Assembly (NCBI RefSeq): GCF_902498805.1
Contig: NZ_LR701580.1
Span: forward strand, 154,449-218,448
DNA: 64,000 bases
Direction of reading: 5' to 3'
Origin: Imperialibacter sp. EC-SDR9
GTDB lineage: Bacteria > Bacteroidota > Bacteroidia > Cytophagales > Cyclobacteriaceae
The notes under the pieces were generated by a model, which was not told the DNA's origin, ran no database searches, and saw nothing but the letters and a program-made list of their open reading frames with translations. The translations under genes were made by a program, and so were the position numbers. Positions 15,603 to 23,085 of the stretch are shown piece by piece (positions within the stretch are counted from its first letter, which is position 1; every line of letters starts with the position of its first letter).

Positions 15603-16066
15603 TTTTTTGTAACAAACTGTGTCAGGTACTGGGCAAGTTTTTCGATGTTCTGTTTCAGGCCTTCGTCGGCGCCGTACTTTTTCACTACTTCAATGAATTG
15701 CTCCCTGCTTTCGAACAGCATGTGCCAGTGCATCAGTGTTTTGTCACCCTGAGGTTCAAATTCTACCGTTGTCACGAAGGACGGCGGCGAAGTGTGTTTG
15801 TAAACGATCTTTTTGTGCTCGATCACTTCCGTAAAAACGCTCTCATTGGGGTAATCGGTGCCGTCCGGACCATGCATGACCAGGCTCCATTCGCCGCCAT
15901 TTCTCACGTCCATTTTACTGATAGTGTTGGTGAAGCCATCCGGCCCCCACCAGTTTTTCAGGTGATTGGGGTCAGTCCACACCTCCCACATCAGCCCAAT
16001 GGGGGCGTCGAACAGCCGGGAAATACGGAGCTCCCTGTCCGAAGTGTCTGTAATTTTCTCTGCCAT
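15599..16066 (-). CDS. SRPBCC (AHSA1-like) domain protein 1
   Basis: From the ATG at 16066 the product has 155 residues beginning MAEKITDTSDRELRISRLFD. It shows LFDAPIGLMWEVWTDPNHLKNWWGPDGFTN, the AHSA1/CalC-type START-like domain that binds hydrophobic ligands. The frame extends to 16156, overlapping the preceding gene, which makes the later start likely. It is the third gene of an ArsR-led operon; such ArsR-AHSA1 pairs are widespread and respond to stress or solvents, but the ligand is not known. Confidence 0.87.
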   Translation of the reverse strand: MAEKITDTSDRELRISRLFDAPIGLMWEVWTDPNHLKNWWGPDGFTNTISKMDVRNGGEWSLVMHGPDGTDYPNESVFTEVIEHKKIVYKHTSPPSFVTTVEFEPQGDKTLMHWHMLFESREQFIEVVKKYGADEGLKQNIEKLAQYLTQFVTKK

Positions 16067-16073
16067 GTTCTGT

Positions 16074-16583
16074 TTATTTTTGTTTGTCCAGGAAAGCCGC
16101 CAGTGCTGCGAATGTGCCTTCAAACCCCTCGTGCATGCTTTCATTGATTGAGACAAAGCCCTCTATTTCTGCCTGGCTGGCGTTGATGGGCTCACCGGTC
16201 AGGTGAATCGTAGTTTTTCCATTTGTTTCCGTAAAACGGAGGCTATAGAATATTTCCACCGGAAGCGTTACGTCGAAGGGCGCTGGAATTGGATTAGCCT
16301 GTTCGTCCGCAAAAGCATTGGAAAACTCCAGCAAGTCGTAGGGCTCAATGGTTTTGAACAAAAACCTGGCATAGTTCACGTTGCCATTGAAATCCATTTT
16401 GAAATGGAAGACACCACCGGGCCTGAAGTCGAGGCTGATAGCACTGTTTTTAGTTTCCACAGGTCCCCACCATTCGTTCAGTGCTTCGGCTGTGCTAAAG
16501 GCATTGAAAACTAGCTCCTTGGGAGCATTGAACTCATAAGACAGCCTTAGCTTGTCTTTGTCTGAAATTGTTGCAGCTGTCAT
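16074..16583 (-). CDS. SRPBCC (AHSA1-like) domain protein 2
   Basis: The 169-residue protein has the same fold as its downstream neighbour: LSYEFNAPKELVFNAFSTAEALNEWWGPVE followed by LDFRPGGVFHFKMDF and a C-terminal helix NESMHEGFEGTFAALAAFLDKQK. The start ATG at 16583 overlaps the arsR-like stop (ATGA), and its stop is 7 nt before the next start. The operon therefore holds two different AHSA1 proteins, one after another, under one regulator. Confidence 0.87.
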   Translation of the reverse strand: MTAATISDKDKLRLSYEFNAPKELVFNAFSTAEALNEWWGPVETKNSAISLDFRPGGVFHFKMDFNGNVNYARFLFKTIEPYDLLEFSNAFADEQANPIPAPFDVTLPVEIFYSLRFTETNGKTTIHLTGEPINASQAEIEGFVSINESMHEGFEGTFAALAAFLDKQK

Positions 16584-16915
16584 TTGTCGGTCTTTTTTTC
16601 TGATTGAAGTTTGGTCAGGTATTTATCGAGTGAATCGAATTTGTCCATCCAGAATTGCTTGTATTGCTCAATCCATTGCGACACTTCCCCAAGGCCTTCC
16701 AGTTTGGCCTCGCAGTAGCGCTCCCGGCCTTGCTGACGAATGGAGATCAATCCGCACTCTTGTAAAATTTTAACATGAAGGGACACCGCCTGTCTGCTCA
16801 CATCAAATTTCTCCGCCAGGGAATTTACATTGAGCGATTGGTGGGCCACCATACCGATGATCTCCCGCCGGGTAGGGTCTGCTATTGCCTGAAATACATC
16901 TCGTCTGGCCTCCAT
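16580..16915 (-). CDS. ArsR-family transcriptional regulator
   Basis: The 111-residue product from the ATG at 16915 is a winged helix regulator: MEARRDVFQAIADPTRREII, then LNVNSLAEKFDVSRQAVSLH with the recognition helix, and LISIRQQGRERYCEAKLEGLG for the wing. There is no CxC metal-binding motif, so it belongs to the metal-independent subgroup that controls AHSA1 genes. The frame reaches back to 16954, but that stretch contains the operator, so the later ATG is used. Two identical-form palindromes lie at 16921-16962, just upstream. Confidence 0.9.
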   Translation of the reverse strand: MEARRDVFQAIADPTRREIIGMVAHQSLNVNSLAEKFDVSRQAVSLHVKILQECGLISIRQQGRERYCEAKLEGLGEVSQWIEQYKQFWMDKFDSLDKYLTKLQSEKKTDK

Positions 16916-16920
16916 AATAT

Positions 16921-16962
16921 GCAAGTGTTTGCTTGCAAATATATACGCAAGCATTTACTTGC
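16921..16962. promoter_or_regulatory. Tandem operators GCAAG-N6-CTTGC
   Basis: GCAAG (16921-16925) N6 CTTGC (16932-16936), and GCAAG (16947-16951) N6 CTTGC (16958-16962). The two palindromes are 26 bp apart, with 5 nt between the first and the ATG of the regulator. They are the probable binding sites of the ArsR-like repressor, giving autoregulation of the whole operon. Confidence 0.78.
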
Positions 16963-16995
16963 GCAATAATTGAGTCGAAAATTTTTTCCGTGACA

Positions 16996-17026
16996 GAAAA
17001 AAAGCCTTCCAAAAAAGCGGAGGCTT
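16996..17026 (-). terminator. Second terminator behind the sterol-desaturase gene
   Basis: On the minus strand AAGCCT (17026-17021) pairs with AGGCTT (17007-17002), followed by a run of T down to 16996. It backs up the stronger hairpin at 17067-17099. Confidence 0.55.
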
Positions 17027-17066
17027 AAAACATCCCAATGGAGATGCGTATGCAAAAAGTAAGACG

Positions 17067-17099
17067 GAAAAAAGGGTAGCTATATCTGTATAACTACCC
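17067..17099 (-). terminator. Intrinsic terminator of the sterol-desaturase gene
   Basis: Minus strand: GGGTAG (17099-17094), inner A-TATA/TATA-C extension, and CTACCC (17079-17074), followed by TTTTTT (17073-17068). It begins 7 nt after the stop codon at 17106. Confidence 0.85.
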
Positions 17100-17105
17100 T
17101 TCCAG

Positions 17106-17882
17106 CTAAGCTCCGACCTGCTTTTCCTCAGGTTGGGCAGACACATCTTTGAAAAGCAGCATCTCGCCAATTCTGGCCGAAGCACCATCGTAAAATCCGT
17201 TCGCCCCCTGGTAATCGTCCGGATTTTTGAACGTGCCGAAGATGTAGTCATACATGGGGAAGTCGGAGTAGTTGTATTTGTGTACCCCACGGGCGTGGTG
17301 CACCGCATGCTGCTCAGGCCTTTGAATAAAGTAGCCCAGCCATACTGGTGTTTTGATATTGGCATGCTGGAATTGGCTTAAAAAATTCAGCGAAAAAATA
17401 ATGATGCTGATAGCCGGGGCCGATAAGCCCATAAAAAATGCAAAACAGAAGCTTCCCAGCAATGTAAAGCCCACCATGTCCATCACACTGAAATAATATG
17501 TACTCGGAATATCTACACGTTCCGCACTGTGGTGCATCTGGTGTGCCACTTTCCAGAGAAAATCCGACTTGTGCATGGCTTTGTGATAGAAGTAGAGCAG
17601 AAACTGGTAAAAAAACAGGCCAATGATTACCTGTGTGGCCGTTGGCATCCAGGACAAGTCAAGCAGCTGATAGCTGGCAAGAAAGCCGTCGGTGAAATAG
17701 GGTAAATAGGAGTTCAGGAAAAAAAATACGGCAAAGCCTGTCAGGCCTCTTAGTGTAGCGTATTTAATCCTGGGCATGTTTTTGTTTCTTGGGAAAAGTT
17801 GTTCCCAAATGTAGAGCGTTGCAAACATCCCGATGACAATAAGAGACAGAGGATCAAGCAGAATTTCTAATGGTGTCGACAT
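17106..17882 (-). CDS. Sterol desaturase / fatty acid hydroxylase superfamily protein
   Basis: The 258-residue integral membrane protein has four to five hydrophobic helices and the di-iron histidine motifs of the family: HKAMH (about residue 100), HQMHH (about 114) and HAVHH (about 194). Members use O2 to hydroxylate or desaturate lipids at the inner membrane. It is transcribed away from a TetR-type gene at 17996, with a perfect 17-bp inverted repeat between them, so it is very likely the target of that regulator. Substrate cannot be told; lipid hydroxylation is the safest guess. Confidence 0.88.
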   Translation of the reverse strand: MSTPLEILLDPLSLIVIGMFATLYIWEQLFPRNKNMPRIKYATLRGLTGFAVFFFLNSYLPYFTDGFLASYQLLDLSWMPTATQVIIGLFFYQFLLYFYHKAMHKSDFLWKVAHQMHHSAERVDIPSTYYFSVMDMVGFTLLGSFCFAFFMGLSAPAISIIIFSLNFLSQFQHANIKTPVWLGYFIQRPEQHAVHHARGVHKYNYSDFPMYDYIFGTFKNPDDYQGANGFYDGASARIGEMLLFKDVSAQPEEKQVGA

Positions 17883-17915
17883 AAAAAATGATTTAAACTA
17901 AAAAAATGATTTAAC

Positions 17916-17975
17916 TAAACAGACTAGTTGGTGCAAATATAGAGATAGTTATTTTTATACCAACTAGTCTGTTTA
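17916..17975. promoter_or_regulatory. TetR operator: perfect 17-bp inverted repeat
   Basis: TAAACAGACTAGTTGGT (17916-17932) and ACCAACTAGTCTGTTTA (17959-17975) are exact reverse complements with a 26-bp gap. Each arm contains an inner ACTAGT palindrome, so each may bind one TetR dimer. They lie in the 113-bp gap between the divergent desaturase and TetR genes. Confidence 0.82.
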
Positions 17976-17983
17976 ATTTTTTT

Positions 17984-17991
17984 TATATTTG
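17984..17991 (+). promoter_or_regulatory. TAnnTTTG (-7) promoter element of the TetR gene
   Basis: TATATTTG matches the Bacteroidota -7 consensus TAnnTTTG. It ends 4 nt before the ATG at 17996, so transcription would start at or next to the start codon, giving a leaderless or near-leaderless mRNA. No clear -33 TTTG is seen 19-21 bp upstream. Confidence 0.45.
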
Positions 17992-17995
17992 GGCT

Positions 17996-18607
17996 ATGGC
18001 GAGAGATGGAAAGCCCACCAGGGATAAAATATTGGCAGAGTCGAAGGCACTCGTATTGGAAAATGGTTTTGCGGGTACCTCGGTCGACCAAATTTTGGAG
18101 CGGAGCCAAATTACAAAAGGGGCGTTCTTCTATCATTTCAAATCGAAAGCCGACCTGGCCAGGACTTTAATGGATGTTTTTTCAGCCGAAGACCTGGCTG
18201 ATCTTGACAACGCCTTGAAGGAGACTGCTCCTTTAATAGGCGACCCACGGCAACGATTGCTTAAATTTGTTCAGCGTTACGTGGACATGATGGCTACTCT
18301 GGAAGCACCCTACCCCGGTTGCCTGTATGGTTCGTATAGTTATGAGCCAAGTCAATTCAGTGATGAGATTAAGCAGAAAATATCAGATGCCATTCTTACC
18401 TGGAGAAGCGCCCTGGAAGAAATGCTGGATGAAACGATCAAAGTACACGGCATGAAAATACCTGTCGATAAGAAATCGCTCTCTGATCAGTTTGTTGTCA
18501 TTCTCGAAGGAGCCTTTATTATTTCAAAAGCGCTGAATGAACCAAAGCTAACTGCCGAGCAGCTGAAGCACTTCAAAAACTACCTCGAGTTATTGTTCGA
18601 AAGTTAG
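17996..18607 (+). CDS. TetR/AcrR-family transcriptional regulator
   Basis: The 203-residue protein has an N-terminal helix-turn-helix (TRDKILAESKALVLENGFAG, then SVDQILERSQITKGAFFYHFKSKADL) and an all-helical ligand-binding domain resembling TetR_C of the AcrR group. A GCLYGSYSYEPSQ segment near residue 105 is typical of the subgroup with a conserved Cys that regulates desaturases or N-ethylmaleimide reductases. It is divergent from the sterol-desaturase gene with the operator repeat between them, so local repression is likely. Confidence 0.9.
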   Translation: MARDGKPTRDKILAESKALVLENGFAGTSVDQILERSQITKGAFFYHFKSKADLARTLMDVFSAEDLADLDNALKETAPLIGDPRQRLLKFVQRYVDMMATLEAPYPGCLYGSYSYEPSQFSDEIKQKISDAILTWRSALEEMLDETIKVHGMKIPVDKKSLSDQFVVILEGAFIISKALNEPKLTAEQLKHFKNYLELLFES

Positions 18608-18625
18608 GTCTGCGGTCTTGCTTCT

Positions 18626-19924
18626 TTATTTTTGAGGGCCGTCATGCACCAACTGTAAGCCAATTGATGTCCTTGGCTTGAAACCCGTCCACACTTCTTC
18701 GCTCGAATTGACAGGCACATCAAGGAATTTCTTGTAGTCCGTGATGCCCTTTAAATGCATGCCCAAAAAGGCAGTAACAAAGTGTTGATTGATATTATTG
18801 ATCCGGCGCATGTCCCACACCGAATCAGCATAGCGCAGGTATTCGTTGATATTCAACCCCGGCTGCATGGCCTCCACCGGCGGTGGGTTGGGCGCCACAT
18901 TGTGCCGTGCGTCGATATAAGTGAGCATATACCTGTCGGAATTGACAGCACCTTCATAAATGGCTTTGATGCCTTTTTCATAGCCGGAAACATCGTCCAT
19001 GCTGCCAGCGACAAACAGCGATGGAATTTTGATACCAGCCAGTCCTTCCGCATCCCAAAGTCCTCTTTCCATGCCCCATGGAGCAAAGGCCACAATCACT
19101 TTGATCCTCGGATCGATGGAAGCTTCAAAAGCAGCATTGCCTCTCATGCGTACGGCCAAAGCCTTGCTACCCCCCGTCATGCCACCAAATAGCTCCACGG
19201 CTTGCTGACTGTAGCCACCACCTGCCACATTCACAGCACCATAGCCACCCATGGAGTAGCCGACGAGCGCTGTGTTGTCGGTATTCACCAGGCCTGCCAG
19301 AAAAGAACTCTTGTCTTTGCTAAGCCTGGCCATTTCGTTCAGCACAAAAAGATCATCCAGCGAGCGATTGAGCAGGGTGCTAGGGAAGCCCGCCGCATCT
19401 CTGAACGTAGACTCCATGTGATCGATGGAGACCACCACATAGCCCTTGGAAGCCAGGTTTTCCGTGAGGTAGGTCATCAGGTAGCGGGAACCTGTGTAGC
19501 CGTGCGACACAATCACCAGCGGATAGGGGCTGTCTTTTAGCAGTGGCGCCGCTTTTCGGGTAGCTCTGCCAGCAAAGGTAAAGGGGATGATGGGGCGGTT
19601 AGGATTGCCATTTTGCCCCATCACTTCATCGTAGCTAATCACGGCAGCCGGAGCACTGGTGGGGTACCACACCTCCAGCGTCAGCTTTCGGTCGTAGCGG
19701 GCTAGGCTGTCTTTGGCATAGCTCAGGACATCCACCTGGTTTTTGTTCACCACTTCTATGGTTTGCACGCCTACTGCATAACTGCCTCTGGCCGATAGCT
19801 CGGGAGCATCGGGCAGTGCATCGCCGTAAATGAAGGTTTTCTGAGCGCTTTGGCTAAAAGCTGGCTGGCAAATGCTGGAAACAACAAGAAGCAGAAAGAT
19901 AAATAGGGCAGGGCGGCGTGTCAT
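18626..19924 (-). CDS. Secreted alpha/beta hydrolase (dienelactone hydrolase / PAF-acetylhydrolase-like)
   Basis: From the ATG at 19924 the product begins with a signal peptide ([20 protein letters not shown]) and has about 430 residues. The hydrolase core shows [17 protein letters not shown] (oxyanion hole region), [16 protein letters not shown] with the nucleophile Ser in [19 protein letters not shown] for the acid and [11 protein letters not shown] for His. The frame reaches a TTG at 19951 but the ATG gives a clean signal. Such enzymes hydrolyse esters in the periplasm or medium. It converges on the TetR gene with only 18 nt between stops. Confidence 0.83.
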   Translation of the reverse strand: MTRRPALFIFLLLVVSSICQPAFSQSAQKTFIYGDALPDAPELSARGSYAVGVQTIEVVNKNQVDVLSYAKDSLARYDRKLTLEVWYPTSAPAAVISYDEVMGQNGNPNRPIIPFTFAGRATRKAAPLLKDSPYPLVIVSHGYTGSRYLMTYLTENLASKGYVVVSIDHMESTFRDAAGFPSTLLNRSLDDLFVLNEMARLSKDKSSFLAGLVNTDNTALVGYSMGGYGAVNVAGGGYSQQAVELFGGMTGGSKALAVRMRGNAAFEASIDPRIKVIVAFAPWGMERGLWDAEGLAGIKIPSLFVAGSMDDVSGYEKGIKAIYEGAVNSDRYMLTYIDARHNVAPNPPPVEAMQPGLNINEYLRYADSVWDMRRINNINQHFVTAFLGMHLKGITDYKKFLDVPVNSSEEVWTGFKPRTSIGLQLVHDGPQK

Positions 19925-20039
19925 AGGTAGTTGAAGTAAGTAGTGTTTCAATATAGAGAAAACACGGGAATTGGGGGAAGGTTTTGGAGGGGGAGGTGTT
20001 CAACGGCTTTGCAGGTTTTCTAACCTACAGTTGGGGTAA

Positions 20040-20822
20040 CTAGTTGTTGCTGTCGCAAAAGCGAAAAAAATCACGTAAAAGAGATTCTAGATCAAAACTT
20101 GGGCTGCTCCTTTTAATCACCTTGTACTGTCCATTCTCCCTCCACTCAAGAATCCAATCTGGAGCGCAAAAGTGCGAACGGTTGAGCATCTCTATATTTT
20201 CTGAAATGAAAGGCTCTAATTCCCCGATTTCAAGATAAGTTATGAGGTCAATATTTCTTTGAAATAGCGAACTGTCTAGTGCAAATTCACTCGTCTTAAA
20301 TCTAAATTTCAGAGAATCTGAGATCGCCGACTTCTCAAATATATCGTTCTTGTAAGTGGGCCAGACTTCTACTCCCATTTTTTTGATTTTCCTTCGCAGT
20401 TTCGAAATTTCCCGGCTAGTTAATTTCTCCTGATCGAAGTATGATAGTTTATATGAATTGTCAGCTTCGGTCTTGCAAACCGCCCGATACCCATTTGGAG
20501 AACTCTCGATTCTAACTATTCTGCTAACGTCGTGGCATGGAAAATAACAAATTCGAAGCACTACGGACTCCGCTTCTTCAATTACTGGCTCTTCAAAAAG
20601 CAAAAGTCTGATCCTATTTCGCTCTAAGTTTGACCAGAACACGAACTTTTCCTCCATCCTTTCAGTAGTGTCAATTTTTCCTTCAGATATGAGGCGTTTC
20701 AGAATTGGGGTGAAATAGTGTACTGTGTCAGTCACAGCACCGGAATAAATGAACCTAGCTGGTTGGCCCCGAACCTGAAACAAGACAGCCATAGTCAAAG
20801 CAATCAAAAAGCTATTCTTCAT
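20040..20822 (-). CDS. Secreted protein of unknown function
   Basis: The 260-residue product from the ATG at 20822 has a signal peptide (MKNSFLIALTMAVLFQVRGQ) and a polar mature domain rich in Glu, Arg and Phe with four Cys, two close together in CYFPCHDV. No family is recognised. The base composition is more AT-rich than the neighbours, as is the following non-coding stretch, which suggests a recent acquisition. The longer frame would need a TTG start two codons earlier. Confidence 0.65.
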   Translation of the reverse strand: MKNSFLIALTMAVLFQVRGQPARFIYSGAVTDTVHYFTPILKRLISEGKIDTTERMEEKFVFWSNLERNRIRLLLFEEPVIEEAESVVLRICYFPCHDVSRIVRIESSPNGYRAVCKTEADNSYKLSYFDQEKLTSREISKLRRKIKKMGVEVWPTYKNDIFEKSAISDSLKFRFKTSEFALDSSLFQRNIDLITYLEIGELEPFISENIEMLNRSHFCAPDWILEWRENGQYKVIKRSSPSFDLESLLRDFFRFCDSNN

Positions 20823-20828
20823 TCGCAA

Positions 20829-21003
20829 GAATTGGTAGTAGAAATCGAATATAAGAACTGTCTACTTCTTCTAATATTATTTGCGTCATTCATGATATTG
20901 CTAGGGTGTTCAAGTTTGCGAATTGACATAGCGCAACCGCCCAAATCACCTAGTTTGTTCATTTTCTTATTGCCTCGTCGGCTCCAGGGACTTCCAGATA
21001 GGT
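20829..21003 (+). pseudogene. Possible decayed lipoprotein start
   Basis: In the plus frame running from about 20829 the translation reads YKNCLLLLILFASFMILLGC followed by SSLRIDIAQPPKSPSLFIF and a stop at 21003. The LLGC after a hydrophobic core looks like a lipobox. No ATG with the right spacing precedes it and the downstream part is short, so this may be a fragment of a lipoprotein gene. It could equally be chance in AT-rich DNA. Confidence 0.22.
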
Positions 21004-21067
21004 GACGTGCATCCTTTAAACCTCCTGCTATTTTCGTACCTTTTACCCTCCACTTTCCAAATGCGCT

Positions 21068-22246
21068 ATGACCCCATCACTAATTCTAATTACCTTATCT
21101 CTTCTCGTTTTCCAACCCGTCTCCGCCCAAAACTACGACGAGTCCAAAGCAGGTACTTACACCCTCCCTCCGCTGCTAGTAGACAGCAACGGGAAAACAG
21201 TAAAGAACAAAAGCCAATGGGAAGCGTCGAGGAGGGCAGAGGTACTCCAATTATTTGAGGACAATGTGTATGGCACAATGCCGAAAGCATTCGACAGTAT
21301 TTCGTTCAAGGTTGTCAACGACCAGCCCGGTGTGATGCAGGGAGCGGCACACCTGAAGGAAACTGAGGTGACCATTTACAACAACGGGCAGCACGCCACC
21401 ATCCATGTGGTGCTGTTTACCCCACAACTGGCAAAAAAGGCAGTAGCTACTTTTCTGCTGATCAACAATCGAAGCCCGAAAAATACCCTGGCCTCACGTG
21501 ACACCATCATGGGCTTCTGGCCTGCCGAGCAGGTGATCGCAGCGGGCTATGGCATTGCTGCCTTCCATGTGAGTGATGCGGCACCCGATGACAAAGACAC
21601 TTACCAGAACGGCTTGCTGAGGCTCTTCCCTGATGAGCTCACCAGAGACAACGGCATGAAAGCCATTGGCGCCTGGGCCTTTGGTGCAAGCAGGGTGCTG
21701 GATTACTTCGAAAAAGAAGCGTTGGTAGATCACAACAAGGTGATTGTAGTCGGCCATTCCCGTGGAGGAAAAGCTTCTTTGTGGGCAGCTGCGAAAGACC
21801 AGCGCTTTGCCATGTGTGTGACCAACTGTTCCGGGAACACAGGGGCCGCTTTGTCAAAAAGGAATTTTGGGGAAACCGTGGAAGTCATCAATACCGCCTT
21901 TCCGCATTGGTTCAACGCCAATTACAAAAAGTACAACGGCAACGAAGCGGCGCTTCCTGTCGATCAGCACATGCTGATTGCCCTGGCGGCCCCACGGCCT
22001 GTGTATGCCACCAATGCCACCGAAGACCTTTGGGCTGATCCCACCGGCACCTACCTGGCGATGCGAAATGCCGAGCCGGTGTTTAATCTGTACAGCCGTC
22101 AGTCGCACCTGCCCGCCACACCTCCAAAGCCTGATAGCCCCATCATTGCCTGGCCGTTGTCGTACCACAACCGCACAGGCATTCACGACTTAACTTTCTA
22201 CGACTGGGCGCAGTTTATCATTTTTGCGGATAAGTATTTGAAGTGA
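21068..22246 (+). CDS. Secreted esterase, glucuronoyl/acetyl-xylan esterase-like (CE15-type)
   Basis: The 392-residue protein starts with a signal peptide (MTPSLILITLSLLVFQPVSA). The alpha/beta hydrolase core has VIVVGHSRGGKASLWAAAKD with nucleophile Ser in GHSRGGK, an oxyanion region FLLINNRSP, and a C-terminal GIHDLTFYDW with the putative catalytic His. The GxSRxGK form and the GNTGAAL segment resemble glucuronoyl esterases (CE15), which cut lignin-glucuronoxylan ester links. Related acetylesterases are also possible. It has no sugar-utilisation genes next to it. A palindrome follows at 22267. Confidence 0.75.
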   Translation: MTPSLILITLSLLVFQPVSAQNYDESKAGTYTLPPLLVDSNGKTVKNKSQWEASRRAEVLQLFEDNVYGTMPKAFDSISFKVVNDQPGVMQGAAHLKETEVTIYNNGQHATIHVVLFTPQLAKKAVATFLLINNRSPKNTLASRDTIMGFWPAEQVIAAGYGIAAFHVSDAAPDDKDTYQNGLLRLFPDELTRDNGMKAIGAWAFGASRVLDYFEKEALVDHNKVIVVGHSRGGKASLWAAAKDQRFAMCVTNCSGNTGAALSKRNFGETVEVINTAFPHWFNANYKKYNGNEAALPVDQHMLIALAAPRPVYATNATEDLWADPTGTYLAMRNAEPVFNLYSRQSHLPATPPKPDSPIIAWPLSYHNRTGIHDLTFYDWAQFIIFADKYLK

Positions 22247-22266
22247 TGCGGGATGATATCGCCGTT

Positions 22267-22291
22267 CTGGTGGGCTGTCTTCACCCACCAG
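22267..22291. repeat. REP-like palindrome between convergent hydrolase genes
   Basis: CTGGTGGG (22267-22274) pairs with CCCACCAG (22284-22291) across a 9-nt loop that contains TCTTCA, the same loop sequence as in the RAYT-linked hairpins at 4322 and 5031. The stem differs, so it may be a related REP variant, or a shared 3' end hairpin of the two convergent genes. Confidence 0.5.
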
Positions 22292-22307
22292 CGCATCGTC
22301 GGTTAGA

Positions 22308-22940
22308 CTATTGGTAATCTTTTCTGGCCCACTTCACGGTCGGCTCAAACCACTCCTTCATTAGCGGAAAGAGGAAGCCGTGCTCTTTGCCGGTATTGAG
22401 TTCGATGTTTTTGAAATGCCCTATATGGCAGGTCGATTTTTCTATTCTGCCGGCAAGTGATACAGAGCCATGGTCAGTTTTTTCGTTAATCGCCAGGATA
22501 TTGCCGCACAGGTCAATGTCAGGGATTTGCTCCACCAGCCCTTCATAAGAGCTACCGATAAACACAAAATTCAGCTGCTCATTTCTTGCATAGGTCGAAA
22601 CATACTGCGCTATGAATCCGCCCTTAGACGTTCCAACGACAGTGATTTTGCCTGGCTCAACACCCATTTGAAGCAAGCTGTCGATCTGCTCCTTTACTTG
22701 GCGGGCGTAGGTTTTCTCGTCGGTATTGGCCTTTCTTTTTTCGCTGATCACTGTAAACCCCTCTTTCTTAAAAGCGCTTACGATCTCCTGGTACTCAGCC
22801 CTGCCGTATTTGGGATGACCTTCATTAAGCTCATGATCTTCTATCCACTTGTTGTGCAGAAAAAACAGGTAGCGCTCGTCGTTGGCAGCGCACGAAAGCA
22901 GCGACGTGCAAAGAATGATGACAATTATTGTTAGCCGCAT
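22308..22940 (-). CDS. Lipoprotein alpha/beta hydrolase
   Basis: The 210-residue product from the ATG at 22940 carries a lipoprotein signal MRLTIIVIILCTSLLSCAAN (Cys17). The core shows YLFFLHNKWIEDHE, ITVVGTSKGGFIAQYVS with the nucleophile Ser in GTSKGG, and a C-terminal TGKEHGFLFP with the catalytic His. Bacteroidota have many such small lipoprotein hydrolases; the substrate is unknown. The frame extends to 23039, but that part translates the tandem palindromes at 22987-23037, so the internal ATG is preferred. Confidence 0.8.
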   Translation of the reverse strand: MRLTIIVIILCTSLLSCAANDERYLFFLHNKWIEDHELNEGHPKYGRAEYQEIVSAFKKEGFTVISEKRKANTDEKTYARQVKEQIDSLLQMGVEPGKITVVGTSKGGFIAQYVSTYARNEQLNFVFIGSSYEGLVEQIPDIDLCGNILAINEKTDHGSVSLAGRIEKSTCHIGHFKNIELNTGKEHGFLFPLMKEWFEPTVKWARKDYQ

Positions 22941-22986
22941 GCGCCGCTTGATTGTTTGTATCGGAGATTGTTGAAGGTAGTTATTA

Positions 22987-23037
22987 GTCAGGCTATAACC
23001 TGACATGCAGTTCGATTTCGTCAGGATATAGTCTGAC
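22987..23037. promoter_or_regulatory. Tandem operators GTCAGG-N6-(C/T)CTGAC
   Basis: GTCAGG (22987-22992) CTATAA CCTGAC (22999-23004), then GTCAGG (23020-23025) ATATAG TCTGAC (23032-23037). The second has one mismatch. The centres are 33 bp apart, about three helical turns, and lie upstream of the lipoprotein hydrolase start at 22940. No matching regulator gene is adjacent. Confidence 0.65.
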
Positions 23038-23085
23038 ATTATATAACAAAGTGCACATGATTTTTACAAAAAGAGTCTGGCCAGC

